From Candidatus Parcubacteria bacterium (GTDB lineage Bacteria > Patescibacteriota > Minisyncoccia > Phycocordibacterales > SBAW01): 11,074 bases of DNA. Location of the stretch: positions 1 through 11,074 of the forward strand of contig JAIFWM010000020.1 in NCBI GenBank assembly GCA_019661855.1. The letters run 5' to 3'. The translations under genes were made by a program, and so were the position numbers. The notes under the pieces were generated by a model, which worked only from the letters and a program-made list of their open reading frames with translations, had not been told where the DNA came from and ran no database searches. Below are positions 6,552-11,074 of this stretch, piece after piece (positions within the stretch are counted from its first letter, which is position 1; every line of letters starts with the position of its first letter).

Positions 6552-7019
6552 TCAAGCATTACCCTGTGTAGGAAAGGAGGCCATTTCCATGGCACCCTGT
6601 GCTGACATTTGATTCTCTTCAATGAACTTCATCGCTTTGTAACATATGTCACAATTTTGCAGAGCTTGATTGATTAGCTCTTCGCATTGACACACATTGA
6701 ACACTGTATTTCCCGGTAGAGGCAGACCGTACCTCCACATTATGACACCAGCTTCTTCCTCTAGAACTAGATGTCCAAAGCGAGTCCTAAAATTCATGAG
6801 GGTGATGAGCCGAGCTATCTCCTCATCATGAGACTCTAGCGAGAACGCACAGGTCATGAGAAAGGTCTCTGATCCTTCGTCAAAAACAAAGTTAAAGAAG
6901 AAATCAGTGACCAAATTGGATGTCGTTACTTGAATGCCATCTTCTGTGCGTTCCCAATTCCACTGCCGTTGCGTAAGCGCAACAAACACTGCGTCGAGTA
7001 CTTCAACTGGACCAGCCAT
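6552..7019 (-). CDS. YbjN-domain protein (Tir-chaperone-like fold)
   Basis: At 155 residues this resembles the YbjN family, small alpha/beta proteins related in fold to type III secretion chaperones and annotated loosely as sensory regulators. The shared pattern is visible: a strand-rich first half (TFLMTCAFSLES), a helix with an N-x-R turn (RLITLMNFRTRFGHLVLEEE), then a strand (VIMWRYGLPLPG) and a long C-terminal helix (about 112-135). Four Cys are present but in no metal-binding spacing. The ATG has a strong AGGAGG 5 bases upstream. It begins 43 bases after rnc and is followed by a strong terminator, so it ends the rpmF-nusB-rnc transcription unit. The family match is from pattern memory; the cellular role is unknown. 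Confidence 0.65.
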   Translation of the reverse strand: MAGPVEVLDAVFVALTQRQWNWERTEDGIQVTTSNLVTDFFFNFVFDEGSETFLMTCAFSLESHDEEIARLITLMNFRTRFGHLVLEEEAGVIMWRYGLPLPGNTVFNVCQCEELINQALQNCDICYKAMKFIEENQMSAQGAMEMASFPTQGNA

Positions 7020-7062
7020 TAGTTCCTCCTGGAGTTAAGATCTTTCGAAAAGAGTTATACCA

Positions 7063-7755
7063 CTACCAACCCTTGATGTCTAGTGCTGCGCGAGCAGCAG
7101 AGGCCTCGGCCTCTTGTTTAGATTTACCTGACCCTTCGGCGAGCATCGTAGTTTTCATATACACCCCAACAACAAAGTGTTTGTCATGATCTGGACCACT
7201 CTCACGCAAGACTTGATAGTGCGGTGTAACACCAGCCTCGTCTTGAACTTTTTCCTGCAGCGTAGACTTAGGATCTTGCCATAATTTTTTCTTGACAATA
7301 GTGTCGAGTTTAGGGAAAAGATGTTTTTCAATAAAAGCGCGCGCGGCGTCGTAGCCCTGGTCAAGATAAATAGCACCAACTAACGCTTCGAAGGCATTTG
7401 CTAAGAGGACGCCGCGCGCGCGACCAGTGTCTTTGGCTTCGCCGCGTGAAAGGAGGAGGTAGTCATTGATCCCCACATCTTGTGCCACTTCGGCACAGGT
7501 GACCGCGTTTACCAATGCGGCGCGAAAGGCAGTTAACTCCCCCTCAGGTTTGTCGGGATATTTTTCATATAAAAAATGTGTGGAGATAAGTTCTAACACT
7601 GCATCTCCTAAAAACTCCAATCGTTCGTTGTGTCCGTGTTTAACCGAACGATGCTCATTTAAATATGAGCGATGTGTAAAAGCCTGGCGCATCAAGTCCA
7701 GGTCGTTAAACTGCACACCAACGCGTGCTTCAAATGATTTAAAATCTTTCGGCAT
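7063..7755 (-). CDS. rnc: Ribonuclease III
   Basis: RNase III cuts double-stranded RNA, including rRNA precursors. The 230 residues are the normal length. The catalytic domain (about 1-150) carries the signature NERLEFLGDAVLE at 43-55, with E44, E47 and D51 in the metal site, and AFEALVGAIYLD near 121-132 with E123. The double-stranded RNA-binding domain is at about 161-229 and ends GSGKSKQEAEASAARAAL. The position matching E. coli D114 is Asn120 (LANAFEAL). This swap occurs in some relatives, but the residue is a metal-site neighbour. The ATG has AGGA a few bases upstream, and the gene starts 15 bases after the nusB-NUDIX stop, so the two are probably co-transcribed. Its place just before smc (with one gene between) echoes the rnc-smc pairing of Firmicutes. 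Confidence 0.96.
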   Translation of the reverse strand: MPKDFKSFEARVGVQFNDLDLMRQAFTHRSYLNEHRSVKHGHNERLEFLGDAVLELISTHFLYEKYPDKPEGELTAFRAALVNAVTCAEVAQDVGINDYLLLSRGEAKDTGRARGVLLANAFEALVGAIYLDQGYDAARAFIEKHLFPKLDTIVKKKLWQDPKSTLQEKVQDEAGVTPHYQVLRESGPDHDKHFVVGVYMKTTMLAEGSGKSKQEAEASAARAALDIKGW

Positions 7756-7770
7756 ATTTTCCTGTTAAGC

Positions 7771-8682
7771 TCAACTCGCTCCCTTTGTTAACTTCTGCAC
7801 TGCTTTGATCACTATAGGGCGCATGTCTTCGTAAAAATTGAGTTCGAGCGCATCTTGAACCTTAAACCATTTTGCGTCATCTAATCCTCCTTTCTTTTCG
7901 AGCACAATTTCAGCAAATGGTGATTCTGCTAAAAAGTAGGTTACATGTTTGCGCTTCTTCCCCACGGTGGGGTCAGAGGCGACATACTCGTTTTCACCAA
8001 TCTTTTCTTTAATAACCACATCAAGTCCTAACTCCTCTTTTATTTCCCTGATCGTTCCCTCTTCGGCGGTTTCGTTGGCAATAGCTGGGTTATCACCTAT
8101 CTTGCCCTTAGAGAGGGTCCAGTGGCCAAAGATATCATGCACTAAAGCAAGATAAATTTCACTCCCCTTCTTGGCATACACCACTGCTCCTCCCAAACGC
8201 TGCTGCGGCATCTCTGCGTAGGGTATCTCTTTCTTCTTCTTAGAGACCTCATCTTTGCCTGGTTCGCCAAGCTCTTTGTACACCGCACCTAACACACCGT
8301 TTACAAACCGACCGCTGTTTTCGCCACCAAAACTTTTGGCAAGTTCGATTGCTTCGTTGATAGCTACTTTAGCGGGTACCTTTTCGCGATCAGAAAAAAG
8401 AAGTTCGTAGAGTCCGAGTCGCAGTACGTTGCGGTCGACCGGAGCTATACGAGCTACAGGCCACTCGGGTGCAGCCTTTTCTATAACCAAATCCAAATCA
8501 AGCCTGCGAGCAACAATACCCGAAAGCAAATCCTCCATAAAAGCCGAATCAGCGGCACCGGGTGCAAACTCCTCAACATTGCGCGTGAGTGCATTGTGAG
8601 CGTCCACGCTCGGCAGAGCGCGTATATCCCACTCAAAGAGTGTTTGCAAAACTACTGACCTCGAAAGGTGCCTGTTAGCCAT
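7771..8682 (-). CDS. nusB: NusB antitermination factor fused to a NUDIX hydrolase domain
   Basis: One open frame of 303 residues joins two domains. Residues 1-137 are NusB, an RNA-binding all-helical factor that works with NusE/S10 in rRNA antitermination: it has LSRSVVLQTLFEWD, the PVDRNVLRLGLYELLF segment and the KVAINEAIELAKSFGGENSGRFVNGVLGA end. After a Lys-rich linker (about 138-152), residues 163-300 are a NUDIX hydrolase with ETAEEGTIREIKEELGL (E204, R212, E213, E216, E217, G219). The first half of the NUDIX box is odd: about five extra residues separate G193 from E204, where the family has G-x5-E. NUDIX enzymes cleave nucleoside diphosphates linked to another group; the substrate cannot be told. 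The ATG lacks a clear Shine-Dalgarno. It lies 67 bases after rpmF and 15 before rnc. Confidence 0.9.
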   Translation of the reverse strand: MANRHLSRSVVLQTLFEWDIRALPSVDAHNALTRNVEEFAPGAADSAFMEDLLSGIVARRLDLDLVIEKAAPEWPVARIAPVDRNVLRLGLYELLFSDREKVPAKVAINEAIELAKSFGGENSGRFVNGVLGAVYKELGEPGKDEVSKKKKEIPYAEMPQQRLGGAVVYAKKGSEIYLALVHDIFGHWTLSKGKIGDNPAIANETAEEGTIREIKEELGLDVVIKEKIGENEYVASDPTVGKKRKHVTYFLAESPFAEIVLEKKGGLDDAKWFKVQDALELNFYEDMRPIVIKAVQKLTKGAS

Positions 8683-8749
8683 TGTTAGAGAAGAACTACC
8701 TAAAAACTAGAGTTGCGACGCCCAGAGTCAAAAGTCAAAAGAAGAAAGT

Positions 8750-8986
8750 TTATTTCTGTGCCTGACTTTTGGTTCCCTCACGCTTCTGCTTTTTCACAAG
8801 TTTTGCCTGTGCTTTAGCAGCATGATCGACTACGACGCGGCCGTTGTATCGGCCACACACCGCGCATGCGCGGTGACTTACACGCATAGAGCCGCACTCA
8901 CACTTAGTGAGCCCGTGCGCCTTTAAAGCGTGGTGCGAGCGGCGGTTGTTGCTGTGCCCTCGCGTATGTCGCATTCGTACGACCAT
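8750..8986 (-). CDS. rpmF: 50S ribosomal protein L32
   Basis: L32 is a small zinc-ribbon protein of the large ribosomal subunit. The translation from the ATG at 8986 (78 residues) starts MVVRMRHTRGHSNNRRSHHA, then carries C29, C31, C41 and C44 in a CxC-x9-CxxC ribbon followed by GRYNGRVV, and ends in a Lys/Ala-rich tail. The first cysteine pair is spaced CxC instead of the usual CxxC. I chose the ATG at 8986 over the in-frame GTG at 8995 because MVVRMR fits relatives as I recall them and because an extended -10 ends 7 bases before it, which would place the RNA start at this codon. No Shine-Dalgarno is present beyond a G-run. It heads the rpmF-nusB-rnc-ybjN run. Confidence 0.93.
   Translation of the reverse strand: MVVRMRHTRGHSNNRRSHHALKAHGLTKCECGSMRVSHRACAVCGRYNGRVVVDHAAKAQAKLVKKQKREGTKSQAQK
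8859..8874. repeat. 16-base perfect palindrome inside rpmF
   Basis: ACCGCGCATGCGCGGT equals its own reverse complement. It falls in the codons for the zinc-ribbon stretch around Arg39-Val43 of L32, so protein constraint (SHRACAV) may explain part of it. In RNA it could form a 6-pair stem with a 4-base loop. Confidence 0.55.
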
Positions 8987-8993
8987 GACCCCC

Positions 8994-9021
8994 ACTATAT
9001 CAAGTTATCCCTAAATAACAA
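8994..9021 (-). promoter_or_regulatory. Promoter for rpmF with extended -10
   Basis: On the minus strand TTGTTA (9021-9016, four of six matches to the -35 consensus) is followed after 16 bases by TATAGT (8999-8994) carrying an upstream TGA, which gives an extended -10. The expected start falls at or one base from the rpmF ATG at 8986, so the mRNA would be leaderless. The -35 overlaps the last two bases of the preceding hairpin. Confidence 0.55.
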
Positions 9022-9054
9022 CCCCGGGCGCCTGCGTCAGCAGATCCCGGGATT
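9020..9054 (-). terminator. Terminator-like hairpin between the 65-residue gene and rpmF
   Basis: On the minus strand AATCCCGGG (9054-9046) pairs with CCCGGGGTT (9028-9020) over 9 pairs with one T-G. An inner CTGC/GCAG helix with a TGAC loop extends it. The tail TTGTTATTT is only moderately T-rich, so termination may be partial. It starts 16 bases after the 65-residue gene ends. Confidence 0.55.
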
Positions 9055-9070
9055 GAGCTTCCTCCATTTA

Positions 9071-9268
9071 CTATTTTTCTGACTTTACTGGACCCTCACA
9101 GTGGGTCTCGGGAACGTCCCGAAAAGTGGCGGTCGAAACCTTGTTCTTTAGGTCACGAGCGCAGAGCACTTTGGTGCCAAAAACATTGTATGCACACCAG
9201 TGCTCACATCCTCGACACGGCACTGTTCGCGGTAAATCCCGTCTTTCAACGGGCACTTCTACCCCCAT
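9071..9268 (-). CDS. Small cysteine-rich protein of unknown function (65 aa)
   Basis: The ATG at 9268 has AAGGAGG upstream, with a spacing of about 10 bases, so the start is well supported. The 65 residues include C18, C21, C25, C36 and C57, with CRGCEHWC and KVLCARDL. The CxxC...C grouping suggests a small zinc- or metal-binding knuckle. There is no hydrophobic span. I do not recognise the family. It lies between rnhB (78 bases upstream) and rpmF on the same strand and has a terminator-like hairpin after it, so it may be cotranscribed with rnhB or be on its own. A ribosome- or RNA-associated role is only suggested by the neighbours. Confidence 0.65.
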   Translation of the reverse strand: MGVEVPVERRDLPRTVPCRGCEHWCAYNVFGTKVLCARDLKNKVSTATFRDVPETHCEGPVKSEK

Positions 9269-9346
9269 TTCACTTTGGCCTCCTTGCCAATAGTAACGGT
9301 ACCCACTTTGAGCACCTAAAAAACAATGATACTCTCTTTAATAAAA

Positions 9347-9928
9347 TTAGACAACTTTACAATAACTTCGTCTATGAATCGCACATAATCCATGTTTTTG
9401 TATCGCCCGCCTATGTTCGAGCGTGCCATAACCTTTGTGGGCCTCAAATCCATAGTCTGGATATAAAATAGACATCTGCTCCATCAATCGGTCGCGCGTT
9501 ACCTTGGCACAAATTGAAGCAAGGGAGATAACCGGCACGCGCAGGTCGCCTGCAATATATGTTTGTTGCGCGTACGCTTTTGGGGCTTTGAGCAATCCAT
9601 CCAACATGACAAATGCGTGTGAAGGGGCGCTTAAACTTTTGATGCCTGTCCATACCGCTTCACGCACCGCATGTACTATCCCGTGACTGTCTATGTGTGC
9701 GTGATCCGAAAAGCGTACGACAAACGAGAGGTCGCCGCGCGAAGCGCGGCGCTCAACTTTAATAAATATTTCTTCTCTCTTCTGCCTCGAAAGAAGTTTA
9801 GAGTCAGTAACTCCTGGAAACTCCTTCCGCACATCAAATCCGAGGGGAATTTGAACAACACCCACCGCAACCGGACCTGCGAGTGGGCCTCGCCCCGCTT
9901 CATCAACCCCCAGGATAAATTCCTGCAT
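9347..9928 (-). CDS. rnhB: Ribonuclease HII
   Basis: RNase HII cuts RNA in RNA-DNA hybrids and removes single ribonucleotides from DNA. Counting from the ATG at 9928 (193 residues), the type-2 RNase H motifs are FILGVDEAGRGPLAGPV with D9 and E10, FVMLDG with D110, and the fourth acidic residue in SICAKVTRDRLM (D146), followed by AHKGYGT (163-169). The length is normal for the family. The start is uncertain: a TTG at 9952 in frame would add 8 residues, while the ATG gives the compact N-terminus usual in the family. Neither has a well-spaced Shine-Dalgarno; a GGAGG sits only one base before the ATG. It is the first gene of the minus-strand run and diverges from the gene at 10042. Confidence 0.94.
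   Translation of the reverse strand: MQEFILGVDEAGRGPLAGPVAVGVVQIPLGFDVRKEFPGVTDSKLLSRQKREEIFIKVERRASRGDLSFVVRFSDHAHIDSHGIVHAVREAVWTGIKSLSAPSHAFVMLDGLLKAPKAYAQQTYIAGDLRVPVISLASICAKVTRDRLMEQMSILYPDYGFEAHKGYGTLEHRRAIQKHGLCAIHRRSYCKVV
9733..9751 (-). repeat. GC-rich hairpin inside rnhB
   Basis: CGCCGCGC and GCGCGGCG form a perfect 8-pair stem around a 3-base loop. No T-tract follows on either strand. Its GCCGCGC/GCGCGGC arms equal the core of the terminator at 6514-6536. Confidence 0.4.
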
Positions 9929-10041
9929 GCCTCCATGATACCACCGGCGCAATCTTCATTGAAAATATGAAGTTCTCATGTCAAAATTCATAAAAGTAGT
10001 ACCGCGTAAAAATAAACTTCTGAGCCAGAGAGGTGCGAAAA

Positions 10042-10509
10042 ATGAGGTTCAAGGATTTAAAATATCCTGCCGTCGCTGTTATGCTGACGTGCATAGGTAT
10101 TTGGTATGGGACTGATAAACCACCAGTCTCCACTGCACAGGCAGTGTCAACACCGACACTCCCCGTATCAGTTTTAACGATTCAGGATATTAAAAAGATA
10201 GTGCGAGAAGAGGCACACAAGATCGTGCAGGAAGAAACGCGCGAAATCGTAGCCAGCGTTTTTGATGCTCGCTACGGCAAAGCTATCGCAGATATCATGG
10301 CGATGGATAGGCGTCGCATTGATGACGAATTGGCTGGCAAGACATTTGTCCTATCTACACAACCGCCAAGAGTTGAAAATCCGGAGGTAAAATTTTTGCC
10401 CCCTAACCACAAGCAGCAACCAAAGCAGAGGGAAGCCCGAGCGAAACAGAAACCGGAACCTAAGGAGAATACTCGACGCACTACGTGGGGCTCGTTCAGC
10501 GGGTTCTAA
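10042..10509 (+). CDS. Unrecognised secreted or membrane-anchored protein (155 aa)
   Basis: The ATG at 10042 has AGAGAGG ending 8 bases upstream, which decides the start over the in-frame GTG at 10033. Residues 7-23 form a short hydrophobic segment after a basic start (MRFKDLK), so the protein is probably membrane-anchored or exported. An AQA at 32-34 could be a signal-peptidase site. Cys16 sits in MLTC, a poor lipobox. Residues 46-100 are a charged helix (KKIVREEAHKIVQEETREIV), likely a coiled coil. Residues 105-155 are Pro/Lys/Gln-rich and probably disordered, ending WGSFSGF. I recognise no family. It is alone on the plus strand, divergent from rnhB and closed by a terminator before dnaE. 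Confidence 0.72.
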   Translation: MRFKDLKYPAVAVMLTCIGIWYGTDKPPVSTAQAVSTPTLPVSVLTIQDIKKIVREEAHKIVQEETREIVASVFDARYGKAIADIMAMDRRRIDDELAGKTFVLSTQPPRVENPEVKFLPPNHKQQPKQREARAKQKPEPKENTRRTTWGSFSGF

Positions 10510-10516
10510 CAAAAGT

Positions 10517-10530
10517 TCGAACATGTTCGA
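10517..10530. repeat. 14-base perfect palindrome
   Basis: TCGAACATGTTCGA is its own reverse complement and lies between the stop of the 155-residue gene and the terminator. It contains GAAC and GTTC separated by two bases. The Gram-positive LexA box needs four between them, so I do not call an SOS box. It could be another operator or simply an extra hairpin. Confidence 0.45.
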
Positions 10531-10564
10531 GGGCGGTCCGCTACCTACTGCGGGCTGCCCTTTT
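10531..10564 (+). terminator. Intrinsic terminator between the 155-residue gene and dnaE
   Basis: GGGCGGTCCGC (10531-10541) pairs with GCGGGCTGCCC (10550-10560) over 11 pairs, two of them G-U, with an 8-base loop. It is followed by TTTTGCTTT. It begins 21 bases after the stop codon of the upstream gene. Confidence 0.7.
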
Positions 10565-10568
10565 GCTT

Positions 10569-10574
10569 TATACT
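10569..10574 (+). promoter_or_regulatory. -10 element for dnaE (possible leaderless start)
   Basis: TATACT ends 6 bases before the dnaE ATG at 10581, directly after the terminator U-tract. No Shine-Dalgarno precedes the ATG. A transcript starting the usual distance downstream would begin at the ATG. No recognisable -35 is present. Confidence 0.45.
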
Positions 10575-10580
10575 CACCAC

Positions 10581-11074
10581 ATGGCTGCGAAGTTTACTCA
10601 CCTACACGTCCACTCGCACTACTCATTGCTTAAGGCCTTACCTAAAATCCCCGCCCTCGTGAAGCGCGCTAAAGAGGTTGGCTGCGACTCTCTTGCCTTA
10701 ACAGACATCCACAATCTCTACGGTGCTATCGAATTTTATAAAGAGTGCAAAGCAGCAGATATTAAACCAATAATTGGTGTTGATGTTCGCGTTGAAAATA
10801 ACAAAAAACTCCTCTTATATGCAAAAAACTTTGATGGATACCAAAATCTCATCAAACTTATCACCGACTCATACTTGGATTTTCCTGACGAACCTACTAT
10901 TACCGACGCAGCACTTAAAAAGCACAGCGAAGGAGTGTTGGTGGTAAATCCAAAAACTAAAGACATAGCCTTGCGTGAGATCTTTTATCTAGACGGTGAC
11001 GACCGCCGCGCGTGGGAAACCATGCGCGCTATTGAAAATAGTGGCGTTAATGACACGGGCGACATTGACGAAGA
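10581..11074 (+). CDS. dnaE: DNA polymerase III alpha subunit, N-terminal part (runs off the right edge)
   Basis: This is the catalytic subunit of the replicative polymerase; only the first 164 codons are in the window. The N-terminus FTHLHVHSHYSLLKALPKIP is the PHP-domain start of bacterial DnaE, with H7, H9 and H11. It continues with LALTDIHNLYGAIEFYKECK (about 38-57) and IKPIIGVDV. Two things are odd. The usual TDHGN motif reads TDIHN. After HSEGVLVVN (about 120) the sequence reaches FYLDGDDRRAWETMRAIENSG within about 13 residues, whereas E. coli DnaE has about 70 residues between the matching segments, so part of the PHP domain seems to be missing. The polymerase domain is not visible, so a shortened paralog cannot be excluded. 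The ATG lacks a Shine-Dalgarno and follows a TATACT by 6 bases. Confidence 0.88.
   Translation, partial: MAAKFTHLHVHSHYSLLKALPKIPALVKRAKEVGCDSLALTDIHNLYGAIEFYKECKAADIKPIIGVDVRVENNKKLLLYAKNFDGYQNLIKLITDSYLDFPDEPTITDAALKKHSEGVLVVNPKTKDIALREIFYLDGDDRRAWETMRAIENSGVNDTGDIDE

Noticed and set aside
8723..8740. Tandem TTTTGAC repeat between rpmF and nusB as a promoter
   Set aside because: Both copies resemble a -35, but no acceptable -10 lies at the right distance, and two 7-base copies are within chance.
9979..9984. TTGACA on the minus strand upstream of rnhB as a promoter -35
   Set aside because: The hexamer is perfect, but at 16-18 bases downstream there is only TCAATG/CAATGA/AATGAA, no usable -10.
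9978..10115. A 45-codon plus-strand frame (MSKFIKVVPRK...) overlapping the start of the 155-residue gene
   Set aside because: It lacks a Shine-Dalgarno, and the overlapping frame from 10042 is longer and has a well-placed AGAGAGG.
10517..10530. LexA/SOS box before dnaE
   Set aside because: GAAC and GTTC are separated by two bases rather than four, so the known consensus is not met.

Overview
The window looks like part of a chromosome from a Candidate Phyla Radiation (Patescibacteria) bacterium, probably of the Parcubacteria lineage. The evidence is a fiber-like surface protein with the GTTSPYAKLSVSGE-type repeats common in these genomes, an L32 that starts MVVRMRHTRG, short intergenic gaps, shortened versions of housekeeping proteins (SMC, RNase R, DnaE) and no lipid-synthesis genes between rpmF and rnc. 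TGA is used as a stop (after the YbjN-like gene and after nusB), so the standard bacterial code applies and the UGA-recoding Gracilibacteria/SR1 group is excluded. Lineage is inferred from protein character, not from a search. No tRNA, rRNA, CRISPR array, insertion sequence or phage integration site was seen.

Layout. 1-1840 (minus): the 5' 613 codons of a large fiber-like protein with an N-terminal helix-turn-helix, one membrane span, a stalk and beta-rich Ser/Thr repeats; it runs off the left edge. 1841-2199: a 359-base divergent gap holding a hairpin plus U-tract in the leader of the fiber gene, a candidate branched RNA fold (1988-2081) and a second hairpin (2135-2179) just before rnr. 2200-4119 (plus): RNase R. 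4116-9928 (minus): a run of eight genes. In transcription order these are rnhB, a Cys-rich 65-residue protein, rpmF, a NusB-NUDIX fusion, rnc, a YbjN-like protein, an unusually short smc, and a newly noticed 53-residue ORF that overlaps the rnr stop codon. 10042-10509 (plus): an unrecognised secreted or membrane-anchored protein. 10581-11074 (plus): the start of dnaE with a shortened PHP domain.

How the genes fit together. Three ribonucleases (RNase R, RNase III, RNase HII), a NusB antitermination factor and L32 make this an RNA-processing and translation neighbourhood, with chromosome maintenance (SMC) and replication (DnaE) beside it. In Firmicutes the order rpmF-(fatty-acid and phospholipid genes)-rnc-smc is classical. 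The minus-strand run here reads as that cluster with the lipid genes gone, as expected for bacteria thought to take up lipids from a host. Several junctions share one compact design: an intrinsic terminator hairpin, then directly a -10-like hexamer ending 6-8 bases before the next start codon (rpmF, smc, dnaE). This suggests terminator-promoter modules feeding leaderless or nearly leaderless mRNAs. The minus-strand run appears to end at an intrinsic terminator embedded antisense inside the 3' end of rnr.
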